This document shows positions 27,744-37,079 of a DNA stretch of 48,366 nucleotides, in pieces. Location: positions 1 through 48,366 of the forward strand of contig JASLAX010000098.1 of the NCBI GenBank assembly GCA_030146875.1. Reading direction: 5' to 3'. This DNA is from Longimicrobiaceae bacterium (GTDB lineage: Bacteria > Gemmatimonadota > Gemmatimonadetes > Longimicrobiales > Longimicrobiaceae). A program made the translations under genes and the position numbers. How positions within the stretch are numbered: the first letter of the stretch is position 1; every line of letters starts with the position of its first letter. The notes beneath the pieces are model-generated. The model did not search any database. It had not been told where the DNA came from and was given only the letters and a program-made list of their open reading frames with translations.

Positions 27744-28303
27744 GCCCCTTCGAGTTCGTCTCCGTCATCATCTCGGTCGTGATCGGCCTGGGGCTGGCGC
27801 ACCTGCTGACGGGGCTGGTGGGGCTGGTGCAGCGGTGGCGGCGGGTGCGCCTCTACTGGCTGCACCTGCTCTGGCTGGGGCTGCTCTTCGTGAGCCAGGT
27901 CTACCTGTGGTGGAGCCTGTGGACGCTGCACGACCTGCGCGGCTGGAGCTTCTACTCGTTCCTCCTCTTCCTGCTCCTGCCGGTCACGCTCTACGTGGCG
28001 GGCGCGCTGCTGATCCCCGACGCGGAGGCGGAGGGCGTGGTGGACCTGCGGACGCACTACTTCCAGGTGCACCGCGCCGTCTTCGGCGCCCTGTCGGTGT
28101 TCACGGTGCTGATGGTGGTCTTCAAGGGCGTGGTGGAGGGCGGCTTCGACCCGGGCACCGCGACCGCGGCGCTCACCGCCCTGCTCGCGCTGCAGGTGGC
28201 CGCGGCGGTGTTCCGGAACCCCCGCTTCCACGCCGTGGTGGGGATCGTCTTCGCCGCGCTCTTCCTGACGCTGATCGCCCTGTTCGGCGGGCAGGTCCGG
28301 TAG
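27740..28303 (+). CDS. multi-pass membrane protein of unknown function
   Basis: The 187-residue product has about five or six transmembrane helices separated by short basic loops (VQRWRRVR; DLRGWSF). It starts MSPFEFVSVIISVVIGLGLAHLLTG in pieces, a pattern known from uncharacterised small bacterial inner-membrane proteins. The best start is TTG 27740, overlapping the toxin stop by 4 bp; no ATG occurs before the first helix. No catalytic motif is visible. The overlap suggests co-expression with the toxin-antitoxin pair, but the GC-rich composition matches the chromosome more than the TA genes. Confidence 0.75.
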   Translation: MSPFEFVSVIISVVIGLGLAHLLTGLVGLVQRWRRVRLYWLHLLWLGLLFVSQVYLWWSLWTLHDLRGWSFYSFLLFLLLPVTLYVAGALLIPDAEAEGVVDLRTHYFQVHRAVFGALSVFTVLMVVFKGVVEGGFDPGTATAALTALLALQVAAAVFRNPRFHAVVGIVFAALFLTLIALFGGQVR

Positions 28304-28317
28304 CCGATCACCCCACC

Positions 28318-28647
28318 GTGAAGCTCCTCTTCCTCTGCTCCCGCAACAAGCAGCGCTCCCTGACCGCCGAGAGGCTCTTCGACGGGTGGGACGGGCACCA
28401 GGCGCGCTCCGCGGGCACGGAGGAGGGCGCGCGCATCCGCGTCACGGCCGGGCACCTGGGGTGGGCGGACGTGGTGCTGGTGATGGAGAAGAAGCACCTG
28501 CGCCGCATCCAGGCGAAGTTCGCCGATGCGCTACGCGGGAAGCGAGTCGTCTGCCTGCACGTGCCCGACCACTACGGCTTCATGGACGAGGCGCTGGTGG
28601 AGCGCCTGGAGGCGGAGGTCCCGCCCCACCTCTCCGAGGAGGGGTAG
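28318..28647 (+). CDS. low-molecular-weight protein tyrosine phosphatase-like protein
   Basis: The 109-residue protein starts at GTG 28318 with the P-loop CX5RS close to the N-terminus (C7-SRNKQ-R13-S14). A helix (LTAERLF) and a VxVMEKKHLRRI segment follow. It is shorter than classical enzymes (about 150 residues) but matches a recognised short family. The general acid Asp could be in HVPDHYGFMDEALV. It may dephosphorylate tyrosine or another small phosphoester; some short members are of unproven activity. It starts 14 bp after the membrane protein gene and may share its transcript. Confidence 0.8.
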   Translation: MKLLFLCSRNKQRSLTAERLFDGWDGHQARSAGTEEGARIRVTAGHLGWADVVLVMEKKHLRRIQAKFADALRGKRVVCLHVPDHYGFMDEALVERLEAEVPPHLSEEG

Positions 28648-28749
28648 CCGAGGGCGCCCCCGGCCTGGCCGGACCCGCGCCGCGGTGGTATCGTCGCCGG
28701 GCGCGGCCGTCGGGGGCCGCGACGCGCACCCTTCCGCCGCGGCGAACGC

Positions 28750-29991
28750 ATGAACATCCTGGTCCTGAACGTCGGCTCGTCCTCCCTCAAGTTCCAGCTG
28801 GTCGCCACCGACGGGGCGCGGCTGGAGGCGAACGCGGACGAGCGGTTGGCGCGCGGCTCGGTGGAGCGGATCGGCGGGGAGGCGCTGTGGAGCTACACGG
28901 GCGGGGGAAGCACGACGCGGGGAACGGCGCCCCTCCGCGACCACCGCGCGGCCGTGGAGCACCTGCTGCGGTGGATGGTCGGCGACGCGTCCGGCGTGCC
29001 CATCTCGTCGCTGGGCGAGATCGGCGCGGCGGGCCACCGCGTGGTGCACGGCGGCGAGCGCTTCGTGCGGTCCGTGCTGGTGGACGACGGCGTGATCCGC
29101 GGCATCGAGGAGACGATCGAGCTGGCCCCGCTCCACAACCCGGCCAACCTGAAGGGCATCGAGGCGGTGAAGGCCGTCCTGGGCCCCGCCGTGCCCCAGG
29201 CCGCGGTCTTCGACACCGCGTTCCACCACACCCTCCCCGAGCGCGCCTTCCTCTACGCCATCCCGTACTCGCTGTACCGCCGCCACCGCGTGCGTCGGTA
29301 CGGCTTCCACGGCACGTCGCACCGCTACCTGGCGTGGCGCTACCGCCAGCTCACGGGAAGGTCTCGCGAGGAGACGCGCATCATCACCCTGCACCTGGGC
29401 AACGGCTGCTCCGCCTGCGCGGTGAGCGGCGGCGAGTCGGTGGACACGTCGATGGGATTCACGCCGCTGGAGGGGCTGGTGATGGGCACGCGCTCGGGCG
29501 ACGTGGATCCGGCCGTGCTGGACTACGTGGCCGTGAAGGAGGGGCTCACCCTGCCCGAGGTGGAGCTGCTCCTGAACAAGCAGTCGGGCCTTCTGGGCGT
29601 GTCCGGCCTGACCAACGACATGCGCGAGCTGCTGGCGGAGGCGGAGGAGCACGACGACCGCCGTGCGTGGCTGGCCATCGAGATCTTCTGCTACCGCGCG
29701 CGGAAGTACCTCGGGTCGTACCTGGCCGCGCTGGGCGGCGCGGACGCGGTGGTCTTCGCCGGCGGGGTGGGCGAGAACTCCCCCGCCGTGCGCGCCATGA
29801 TCCTGGAGGGGATGGAGTGGGCCGGCCTCTCCGTCGACCCGGCGCGGAACGCATCGCGGGTGGGCGGGGAGGAGGGGCGGATCGACGCCGACGGGAGCCG
29901 CGTGGAGGCGTGGGTGATCCCCACCGACGAGGAGCTCCTGATCGCGCGGGACGCCTGGCGCGTGGTCCACGGGGTGGAGACGCGGTACTGA
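28750..29991 (+). CDS. ackA: acetate kinase
   Basis: The 413-residue ASKHA-fold kinase interconverts acetate + ATP and acetyl phosphate + ADP. Visible are the N-terminal LNVGSSSLKF (family signature 1, N7), HRVVHGGERF, FDTAFHHTLPE (catalytic Asp region), RYGFHGTSHRY (signature 2), LGNGCSACAV, DTSMGFTPLEGLVMGTRSGD and FAGGVGENS. Length is normal (about 400). No pta lies adjacent, so it appears as a single gene; acetyl phosphate could feed phosphotransacetylase or a phosphoketolase elsewhere. Confidence 0.96.
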   Translation: MNILVLNVGSSSLKFQLVATDGARLEANADERLARGSVERIGGEALWSYTGGGSTTRGTAPLRDHRAAVEHLLRWMVGDASGVPISSLGEIGAAGHRVVHGGERFVRSVLVDDGVIRGIEETIELAPLHNPANLKGIEAVKAVLGPAVPQAAVFDTAFHHTLPERAFLYAIPYSLYRRHRVRRYGFHGTSHRYLAWRYRQLTGRSREETRIITLHLGNGCSACAVSGGESVDTSMGFTPLEGLVMGTRSGDVDPAVLDYVAVKEGLTLPEVELLLNKQSGLLGVSGLTNDMRELLAEAEEHDDRRAWLAIEIFCYRARKYLGSYLAALGGADAVVFAGGVGENSPAVRAMILEGMEWAGLSVDPARNASRVGGEEGRIDADGSRVEAWVIPTDEELLIARDAWRVVHGVETRY

Positions 29992-30209
29992 CGGGCCGAA
30001 AGCGCCGATCGCGATAACGGGGCGACGGCGTCGGCCGCGGGGGTGTCGGGAGGAATGCTGCTCGTGCGGGCGTCCTCCTCCTCAAAGGCGACGACGATGG
30101 CAGGTGCCCGCGTCCACTTCGTGCCATCGCGAGGGGGTGGGGCAGGAATGTTGCATCGCCCGGAAAGCGCCTTCTTTTGCTCCTCTCACCCGTACGTCAG
30201 GAGGATGCC

Positions 30210-30908
30210 ATGAAGAGACCCGCCATGCTTTTCCTCGCCGCTGTGGGGCTCGCCGGATGGGCGGGCGCGGACGCCGTCGCACGGACGAACGATCCGGATC
30301 CCGCTCCGATGCCGCGGTGGGAGGTGCGCACGGGTGACGTGGTGGTGCAGCGGTCCTCGGCCGGCCCGCAGGTGGTGGTGGCGGTGGACGGCGGGACCGA
30401 CGGCGCGGCGGCGGACGGCATCGCGGACCGCGTGTTCGTGCTGCAGCGCGACGGCGCCTCCCAGGGCGACGCCGTGCTCCGCTTCGCCGGGGCGCGCGTC
30501 CTGTTCGACCAGGGCACGGTGCTGGTCGCGCCGGCGGACGGCGGCCCGGCGGTGGGCCTCTTCCTGGCGGGGCGGGAAGAGCTCTCCCCGGCCGCCTCCT
30601 CGTTCCTGCGCGGAACGCCGGTCGGCGAGCGCTGGACGGGACGCGGGATGGCGCTGCGGAGCGGCGAGGTGCGCATCGAGGCGGCGGGGCTCTCCGCCGC
30701 GACCATGCAGAGCGTGCTGACGAGCTGCGGCGGCGGCGCGTCGGGCGACGGCGTGGCGAGGGCGGGCGGGTCGGCGCGCCCCTGCCCCGGCGGCGGGAGC
30801 ACCGACTGCACCAACTCGACCTGTCAGGTGATCTGCATCGAGGGCTACACCGCGTGCTGCGACTGCACCAACCCCACCAACTGCAAGTGCAGCTGCGTCC
30901 GGATGTGA
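30210..30908 (+). CDS. secreted protein with Cys-rich C-terminus
   Basis: The 232-residue product has a signal peptide (MKRPAMLFLAAVGLAGWAGADA), a middle beta-rich domain of about 140 residues, and a C-terminal 41-residue tail with ten cysteines (clusters CPGGG, DCTNSTCQVIC, ACCDC, NCKCSC). Paired disulfides in an oxidising compartment are likely. AGGAGG lies 5 nt before ATG 30210. No family was recognised; the tail is reminiscent of disulfide-knotted secreted modules or of Cys-rich RiPP-like cores, but the leader is that of a Sec substrate. It stands alone and is followed by a strong terminator. Confidence 0.75.
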   Translation: MKRPAMLFLAAVGLAGWAGADAVARTNDPDPAPMPRWEVRTGDVVVQRSSAGPQVVVAVDGGTDGAAADGIADRVFVLQRDGASQGDAVLRFAGARVLFDQGTVLVAPADGGPAVGLFLAGREELSPAASSFLRGTPVGERWTGRGMALRSGEVRIEAAGLSAATMQSVLTSCGGGASGDGVARAGGSARPCPGGGSTDCTNSTCQVICIEGYTACCDCTNPTNCKCSCVRM

Positions 30909-30935
30909 CCCGCGGCTGACGACGTCCGACGGACG

Positions 30936-30975
30936 ACGACGCCCCCCGGAGGCCGCGGCTTCCGGGGGGCGTCGT
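30936..30975. terminator. bidirectional terminator between convergent genes
   Basis: A 15-bp stem (arms 30936-30950 and 30961-30975, both with a run of six C/G) separates the plus-strand Cys-rich gene from the minus-strand gene ending at 31001. The symmetry allows termination in both directions. Confidence 0.75.
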
Positions 30976-31000
30976 GGTTCTCGCGGAGGATGTCGCGGCC

Positions 31001-31351
31001 TCAGCTCCCGCAGACCTTCTCCGCCGGCTCCAGCTTGTGGTCGGTGGGGTCGGCGGGGTCGTGGCAGACCTTGTACTCCTTCCCCGGGTCGTACCAGGTG
31101 ATCTCCTCGTACGTCTCCGTGTATCGCCTGCCGCCCACGGAGTACGAGAAGGTGAGGCGGTGGCCCTCCTCGTTCTCCTCGTCCACGTGGTCGTACCACT
31201 TCACCGCCTCGGCGCGGAAGTAGTCCAGCGTCGCCTCGGCGCTGCGGCGCTTGCTGTCGCGCGACTCCATCCACATCACGCCGCCCACCAGCGGGACCGC
31301 CAGCCCCACCACGACCGCCCCGGTGAGCGCCCAGGTTCTCGCCTGGCTCAT
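31001..31351 (-). CDS. single-pass membrane protein, DUF3592-like
   Basis: The 116-residue product has one N-terminal membrane helix (TWALTGAVVVGLAVPLVGGVMWM) and an outside domain with FSYSVGGRRYTETYEEITWYDPGKEYKVCHDP. This resembles DUF3592, in which a Y-x-V-x-G-x-x-Y strand is followed by a P-G-x-x-V turn. Function of the family is unknown. The gene is 11 bp downstream of the 5'-nucleotidase gene on the same strand and is probably co-transcribed. Confidence 0.7.
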   Translation of the reverse strand: MSQARTWALTGAVVVGLAVPLVGGVMWMESRDSKRRSAEATLDYFRAEAVKWYDHVDEENEEGHRLTFSYSVGGRRYTETYEEITWYDPGKEYKVCHDPADPTDHKLEPAEKVCGS

Positions 31352-31362
31352 CGTCCCGCTCC

Positions 31363-32934
31363 TCAGCGCGTGAAGGTGATGCGGCCCTCCACCTTCGGCG
31401 CGATGGCCTCGCCGCGGGCGTACGCGGCGGTGAGGGCGTCGAAGGCGATGAGCTTCAGGTCGGGCCCCGGCGGCACGCTCATGCCGGCGCGCGAGCGGAA
31501 GGTGTAGCCGTCGCCGCCGCCGTACAGGTAGTCGGGCACCGCCACCACGTAGGTCCTGGCGTCGTCCAGCGGCTCCCACGACGCGCCCCGCTGCACCTGC
31601 ACCCCCGTCACCCGCCGGCCGACCGGCTGCGAGCGGTCCACCGTCATGCGGATCCCCGAGACCTGCAGGAAGCGCCCCTCGCCCCGGCCGCCCGAGACGC
31701 CGCGCTCCAGCACCGTCTCGCGCAGGTCCTTTCCCTTGAGCCAGACCAGCGCGACCCGGGTGGGGAAGCCGAAGGTGCGCGCCAGGTGCTCCCAGCGGAT
31801 GGGCCCGGTGATGGCGTCGTCGATGCGGATGGCGCCGCCGTTGAGGATCGCGACGTCGGCCGGCACGTCGGGGAAGGCGGTGCGCATCCGGTCCGCCAGC
31901 CAGCTCCCCCAGTTGCTCTCCGCGTTGCGGACGGTCTCCTCGGTGCCGTCCAGCCGCTCCGTGCTGGTGCCGATGCGCTGGTCGAAGAAGGGGACGCGCT
32001 CCCGCAGCCGCGCCAGCCACTTCTCCTCCACCTCGCGGCGGTAGACGGGGTCCACGGCCACCGACGCGTCCAGCGGCACCGAGTCCGCGCGGATGGCGGG
32101 GACGCCGCCGCTCCGCCCCAGCAGCACGCGCCACACCCGCCGGGCGTTGGAGTCGCCCTTGGTGATGGCCGCGGTGCTGTCGGTGCCCGGCTCGTGGATC
32201 AGGAAGTGCTCGTGCCCGCCCGCGATCCACACCAGCCTGGGGTGCGTGCGCCGCAGGCCGGCGATGGCGCGGTCGTCCTCCAGCGACAGGTGCGTCAGCC
32301 CCACGATGGCCTCGGCGCCGCGGCTCTCCAGCGAGCGGATCTGCCGCTCGGCGGCCGCCAGGTAGCCGTCGTCGAACGCGGCGTAGTCGCGCGGCTCGTC
32401 CAGGTAGGTGACGGTGAAGATCCCCACCCGCATCCCCCCCAGCGTCACCACCGTGTCGCGGCCCAGGCGCCGGTCCGCCTCGGCGTCGCCCGTCTTCAGG
32501 GTCACGTTGCCGGCCAGCCAGGAGAAGCGCGAGCCCTTGATGGCGGCGGCGATCACCGCCCCGCGGCGCGAGTCGAACTCGTGGTTGCCGGGAACGGCGA
32601 AGAGCGGCGCCCGCGCGTGCAGGTAGTTCATCGCGTCGATCATCTGCAGCCCGTCGAAGTACCGGCTCTCCAGCGACGGGGCGATGAAGTCGCCCGCGTG
32701 CAGGATGGAGACGGGAACGCGCTCGTCGCGGCGCACCCGCTCCAGCAGGGTGGAGACCCGGCCCAGCCCCCCGGCCGACCCGCTCTCCACCGCGTCGATG
32801 CGGTACACGTCGTTGAGCTGCACCACCGCGGCGGCGGGGCGGAAGCCCGCCTGCGCCGCGGCGGGCGCCGTGGCCAGGAGCAGCGGGAGGAGCGCGCGGA
32901 GCAGGCGCGCCGGGCGGCGGCGGGGGAGGGTCAT
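31363..32934 (-). CDS. 5'-nucleotidase / 2',3'-cyclic phosphodiesterase family protein
   Basis: The 523-residue secreted metallophosphoesterase has a Sec signal (LLRALLPLLLATAPAAAQA) and an N-terminal catalytic domain with QLNDVYRID, HAGDF, VPGNHEFD, LTHLS and GGHEH. The C-terminal domain is nucleotide-binding (NWGSWLADRMR, LNGGAIRIDD, DYLYGGGDGY). Family members hydrolyse extracellular nucleotides or UDP-sugars for phosphate and nucleoside salvage. The ATG at 32934 was chosen because the signal peptide starts there. The frame remains open for a long way upstream, but that DNA is the coding region of the divergent kinase on the other strand. Confidence 0.92.
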   Translation of the reverse strand: MTLPRRRPARLLRALLPLLLATAPAAAQAGFRPAAAVVQLNDVYRIDAVESGSAGGLGRVSTLLERVRRDERVPVSILHAGDFIAPSLESRYFDGLQMIDAMNYLHARAPLFAVPGNHEFDSRRGAVIAAAIKGSRFSWLAGNVTLKTGDAEADRRLGRDTVVTLGGMRVGIFTVTYLDEPRDYAAFDDGYLAAAERQIRSLESRGAEAIVGLTHLSLEDDRAIAGLRRTHPRLVWIAGGHEHFLIHEPGTDSTAAITKGDSNARRVWRVLLGRSGGVPAIRADSVPLDASVAVDPVYRREVEEKWLARLRERVPFFDQRIGTSTERLDGTEETVRNAESNWGSWLADRMRTAFPDVPADVAILNGGAIRIDDAITGPIRWEHLARTFGFPTRVALVWLKGKDLRETVLERGVSGGRGEGRFLQVSGIRMTVDRSQPVGRRVTGVQVQRGASWEPLDDARTYVVAVPDYLYGGGDGYTFRSRAGMSVPPGPDLKLIAFDALTAAYARGEAIAPKVEGRITFTR

Positions 32935-33111
32935 GTCGGGATCGGCTGCGGAAGGGTGCCCCCCGGGGAACGGACGTGGCCCCGGGCCGGGTGAGGATAC
33001 GGCGCCGCCGGTGGGGCCACAAGGGCGCGCCGGAACCCTTTGTGCCGCACCGCGCATGACGTTAGCTTGCGACCGGACCCCCGCGCGGCCCTTCCTCTCC
33101 ACCCGTCCCGC

Positions 33112-36078
33112 ATGGAGCCTCCCGCCCCCGCGCCCGGCGCGCCCGAGGCGCCGATCCTCGCCCGTCTCCCCGCCGCGGCGGTGGCGGCGGTGCTGGAGCG
33201 CACCACCGACTGCGTGGTGGTGCTGGACCGCGCCTGGCGCATCGTCTACGCGAACGAGAGCGCGCTGGCGCTCTCTCCCCTGGGGCGCGACGCGCTGCTG
33301 GGCCGCGACCACCGGGAGCTCTTCCCCGGGGACGCGGCGGCGGTGCGCGCGGAGTACGAGCGGGCGGTGCGCGACGGGGTGCCGGTGGAGATGGAGGAGC
33401 ACTTCCCCGGGGCGGGGCTCTGGCTGGAGATCCGCGCCTTCCCGCTGCACGACGGGCTGGCCGTCTGCTTCCGCGACGTCACCGCGCGCCGCGCGGCCGA
33501 GGAGCGCCACGCGCGGACCGCGGCGGAGGCGGCCGCGGGGCGCGAGCGGCTGGCGCGCGTCTTCGAGTCGCTCCCCGCCGCGGCGGCGCTGCTGGACGGG
33601 CCCGACCACGTCTACGCCGCCGCCAGCGCCCGGTACCGCGACCTGGTGGGGGGCCGGGAGCTGCTGGGGCGCCCCGTCCGCGAGGCCCTGCCGGAGCTGG
33701 CGGAGCAGGGGCTGGTGGACCTGCTGGACCGCGTGTACGCCACGGGAGCGGCCGCCTCGCGCCGCGCGCTGCCCGTACGCTTCGACCGCACCGGCACGGG
33801 CGTGCTGGAGGAGCGCGTGGTGGACTTCGTCTACCAGCCGCTGGTGGAGGAGGGGCGCACGACGGGGATCGTGCTGCGGGTGGAGGACGTCACCGAGCGC
33901 GAGCGGGCGGTGCGGGCGCAGAGCGACCACCTGTCGCGCCTGGACACCTACGTGGAGAACTCGCCCCTCGCGGTCGTCGAGTGGGACGCGGAGGGGCGGG
34001 TGTCGCGCTGGACGGCGCAGGCGGAGGAGGTCTTCGGCTGGCGGGCCGAGGAGGTGCTGGGGCGGCGCTCGGGGGAGTGGCCCTTCGTCTTCCCCGAGGA
34101 CGTGGACCGCGTGGCGCGGGCGTCGGCGGCCATCACCCGCGGCGACGCGCGGCACACCATGTCCGCCAACCGCAACCTGAGCCGCGACGGGCGGGTCCTG
34201 CACTGCGAGTGGTACAACACCGCGTTCCGCGACGCGAACGGCCGGCTGCTCTCGCAGCTCTCGCTGGTGCAGGACGTCACCGCGCGTCGCGACGCGGAGC
34301 GCCGGCTGGCGGCGCAGAACGCCGTGCTGCGCGTGCTGGCCGCCGCCCCCGACCCCGCCGCCGCCCTGCCGCGCATCCTGGCCGCGCTGGGCGACCAGCT
34401 CGAGTGGGCGCTGGGGGTGGCGTGGGAGCCGGACGAGGACGAGGGCGTGCTGCGCCGGGCGGCGACCTGGCGGCACCCCGCGGCGGGCGCGCGCATGGAG
34501 GAGGACCTGTCGGGCGGGCTCTCCTTCCGGATGGGGGAGGGGCTCCCGGGGCGGGTGTGGAGGAAGGGACGCGCGGAGTGGATCCGCGACGTGACCGCCG
34601 ACCCGGAGTTCACGCGGGCGTCGCGGGCCGCCGCGCACGCGGTGCACGGGGCCGTGGCGTTCCCGCTGCGGCGGGAGGGGCGCGTGGTGGCGGTGGTGGA
34701 GTTCTTCACCCGCGCCGTGGCCGCGCCCGACTCGGCGCTGCTGCGCACGCTGGAGTCCGTCGCCTCCGCCACCGGGCAGTTCCTGGAGCGCCGCCAGGCC
34801 GACGTGGCCGCCGCCGCCGCCCGCCGCGAGGCCGAGGGCGCCCGCGACCGGCTGGAGATCCTGGCCGAGGCCAGCGCGGCCCTGGCGGCGCCGCTCGACT
34901 CCGCCGGCACCCTGCGCGCCGTGGCGCGCATCTCCGTGCACCGCTTCGCCGACTGGTGCGGCGTCTACGTGGCCGACGCCGACGGCCAGGTGCGGCGGGT
35001 GGAGGTGGCCCACGCCGACGCCCAGACCGAGGCGGCGTTCGCCCGCGCCGCCGGCGGGTGGCCGCGCCGCCGCGCCCCCGACGACCCCGTCGTGGCCGCC
35101 GTGCGCCGGGGGGAGACCAGCCTGGTGGAAGAGGTGGACGACGCGGCGGTGGCCCGGGCGTCCGTGGACGACGAGCACGCGGCCGGGATCCGCGCCCTGG
35201 GCGTGCGCTCCCACATCGTGGTGCCGATGGTGGTGGACGGTCGGATCCTGGGGGCGCTGGGCTTCGGGGCGACCGGGGAGCGCCGCTACGGGCCGGACGA
35301 CGTGGCCCTGGCCGGCGAGCTGGCCCGCCGCGCCGCGCTGGCCCTGGACCGCGCGACGCTCTTCGAGGAGGCGCTGGCCGCCTCGCGCGCCAAGTCGGCG
35401 TTCCTGGCCACGGTCAGCCACGAGTTGCGCACGCCGCTCAACGCCGTGCTGGGCTACGCCGACCTGCTCCTGGCCGGCATCCCCGCGGAGATCCCGGCGG
35501 GCGCCCGCGCGCAGGTGGAGCGCATCGAGCGCGCGTCGCAGCACCTGCTCTCCATCATCGAGGAGATCCTGGGCTTCGCGCGGCTGGAGGCGGGGCGCGA
35601 GACGCCCGTGGTGGAGCCGGTGGACGTGCCGGGGCTGGTGCGCGTCGTCGCCGGGATCGCGGAGCCGCTGGCCGCCGCGCGCGGGCTCCGCTTCGTGGCG
35701 CCGGACGGGGTGGAGCACATGCCGCTGCGCAGCGACTCCCGCAAGCTGCGGCAGATCCTGATCAACCTGCTGGGGAACGCGGTGAAGTTCACCGACGCGG
35801 GGAGCGTGACGCTGGAGGTGGAGCGGGACGGGGACGACGCCGTCTTCCGGGTGCGCGACACGGGGCGGGGGATCCCACCGGAGCGGCGGGAGGAGGTGTT
35901 CGAGCCCTTCCGTCAGCTCGAGGAGGCCAACACGCGGACGGCGGGCGGGACCGGCCTGGGCCTCGCCGTCTCGCGCCAGCTCGCCCGGCTGCTGGGCGGC
36001 GACGTGACGGTGGAGGACGCGCCCGGCGGCGGCACGGTGTTCACCGTCCGCCTGCCGCTGAATAGTTCAGCGATGTAG
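33112..36078 (+). CDS. multi-PAS/GAF sensor histidine kinase
   Basis: The 988-residue cytosolic kinase lacks transmembrane helices. Domains in order: PAS (about 24-125), PAS (145-265), PAS (278-400, with NSPLAVVEWDAEGRVSRW), GAF (406-560), GAF (587-753), HisKA (762-830) with phospho-acceptor H770 in VSHELRTPLN, and HATPase (873-983) with NLLGNAVKFT (N box), DTGRGIPP (G1), EPFRQ (F box) and GTGLGLAVS (G2). No receiver domain is attached and no response regulator lies nearby, so it is an orphan kinase. The GAF/PAS array suggests redox, light or ligand sensing, but no chromophore Cys is certain. It is divergent from the 5'-nucleotidase gene. Confidence 0.95.
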   Translation: MEPPAPAPGAPEAPILARLPAAAVAAVLERTTDCVVVLDRAWRIVYANESALALSPLGRDALLGRDHRELFPGDAAAVRAEYERAVRDGVPVEMEEHFPGAGLWLEIRAFPLHDGLAVCFRDVTARRAAEERHARTAAEAAAGRERLARVFESLPAAAALLDGPDHVYAAASARYRDLVGGRELLGRPVREALPELAEQGLVDLLDRVYATGAAASRRALPVRFDRTGTGVLEERVVDFVYQPLVEEGRTTGIVLRVEDVTERERAVRAQSDHLSRLDTYVENSPLAVVEWDAEGRVSRWTAQAEEVFGWRAEEVLGRRSGEWPFVFPEDVDRVARASAAITRGDARHTMSANRNLSRDGRVLHCEWYNTAFRDANGRLLSQLSLVQDVTARRDAERRLAAQNAVLRVLAAAPDPAAALPRILAALGDQLEWALGVAWEPDEDEGVLRRAATWRHPAAGARMEEDLSGGLSFRMGEGLPGRVWRKGRAEWIRDVTADPEFTRASRAAAHAVHGAVAFPLRREGRVVAVVEFFTRAVAAPDSALLRTLESVASATGQFLERRQADVAAAAARREAEGARDRLEILAEASAALAAPLDSAGTLRAVARISVHRFADWCGVYVADADGQVRRVEVAHADAQTEAAFARAAGGWPRRRAPDDPVVAAVRRGETSLVEEVDDAAVARASVDDEHAAGIRALGVRSHIVVPMVVDGRILGALGFGATGERRYGPDDVALAGELARRAALALDRATLFEEALAASRAKSAFLATVSHELRTPLNAVLGYADLLLAGIPAEIPAGARAQVERIERASQHLLSIIEEILGFARLEAGRETPVVEPVDVPGLVRVVAGIAEPLAAARGLRFVAPDGVEHMPLRSDSRKLRQILINLLGNAVKFTDAGSVTLEVERDGDDAVFRVRDTGRGIPPERREEVFEPFRQLEEANTRTAGGTGLGLAVSRQLARLLGGDVTVEDAPGGGTVFTVRLPLNSSAM

Positions 36079-36246
36079 TGGAGTTCAGGGACACGGTGCG
36101 TTAACCGCTACAGCATATCGCGGATTGGGAATGGCTCGGCTGGTGACGGCCACGATACCGATCAGACAGCGGAAATCGTACACAGCACTATGGAATCGGA
36201 CAGCACGCCGTCCGGTGGTACATCCCTGACAAGGATTAGCTTGCTC
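36079..36246. other. AT-richer intergenic strip at the edge of a low-GC patch
   Basis: From just after the kinase stop the base composition falls to roughly half G+C, and it stays low until about 37080. No gene, tRNA or direct repeat flanking the patch could be identified by eye. Confidence 0.5.
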
Positions 36247-36936
36247 TCATTCGACTCCCTCTTCGTTTGCTCCCGTTCTTCTGGTCTTCAACGCCCGAAG
36301 CCGTTCTTCTGCCTTCTCAGCGAGCAAAGGAGCGCTATACACATATTCAAGAATCGCTCGTGTGAGATCGTCGAGGATCGAAACCTCCGCGCTGGTTAGT
36401 TCTCCCACTCCAGCGTGAGCGCCAACATTTCCGAGATTTCTAATTCCATTCGCCACGTCGACAAGCTTCGCCGGAATCTCACCGCGGGTTGCAAGATCTT
36501 GAAGCTGCTGATTGAGGTTCCGGCCCTGGGCACCACGATCAATGCAAATGATCTCCATTACCCGCCTGAGTAGAACACCAAAGGCATTCGCTTCAATATT
36601 CTTTACACGTTGAGCCGCATCGTAAGCTTTTGAGATTGAATCGGGTAAGCCGAGGGGCATGCCTCGGTCTACCGGGTACAGTACCTGGTACTCCACGCCC
36701 TCGGGAGTGAGGTACTCATGATAGACGTACTTCAGCAATAGCGTCTGCGCGCACGCCGGACACCGAGCAATCTCGAACACCTCACCGGCATCCCAAGTGA
36801 ATTTGTATGGGCCTGTCGATTGGTCTTCCTCGTTGGTGATGATCCGCGAATCACATGCACGGATCTCCAACGGTGCAATGTTTCCACAATGGCCGCAACG
36901 TAGTGCGGGTGTTGCTCCGAAATTATCTAAGGCCAT
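36247..36936 (-). CDS. DUF4145-like protein with N-terminal zinc ribbon
   Basis: The 229-residue protein has two CxxC knuckles (C14/C17 and C59/C62) forming a zinc ribbon, then a helical DUF4145-type domain. That domain includes AYDAAQRVKNIEANAFGVLLRRVMEIICIDRGA, NLNQQLQDL, and IRNLGNVGAHAGV, the conserved R-N-x-x-x-x-H pattern of the family. DUF4145 domains are common in restriction, anti-phage and other mobile loci, though their biochemistry is not settled. Codon use and composition (about half G+C) contrast sharply with all neighbours, indicating recent transfer. A GTG at 36957 is an alternative start. Confidence 0.85.
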   Translation of the reverse strand: MALDNFGATPALRCGHCGNIAPLEIRACDSRIITNEEDQSTGPYKFTWDAGEVFEIARCPACAQTLLLKYVYHEYLTPEGVEYQVLYPVDRGMPLGLPDSISKAYDAAQRVKNIEANAFGVLLRRVMEIICIDRGAQGRNLNQQLQDLATRGEIPAKLVDVANGIRNLGNVGAHAGVGELTSAEVSILDDLTRAILEYVYSAPLLAEKAEERLRALKTRRTGANEEGVE

Positions 36937-37079
36937 GCTAGCCCCACGAAGCTCCACTTGGAGGCAAAGGTAAAATCATAGAGTTGGCGTCTAACCTACA
37001 CCGATGCGGGTCTGGATTCAACGATTTCAGAACCGTAGGATAGTCTCGGGTTCTTCTCATCCGACGAGCCCGCTCGTCT

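Noticed and set aside
32935..35718. Minus-strand open frame continuing upstream of the 5'-nucleotidase start
   Set aside because: The signal peptide fixes the start at 32934. The upstream part is antisense to the histidine kinase and reads as His/Arg/Gln-rich noise.
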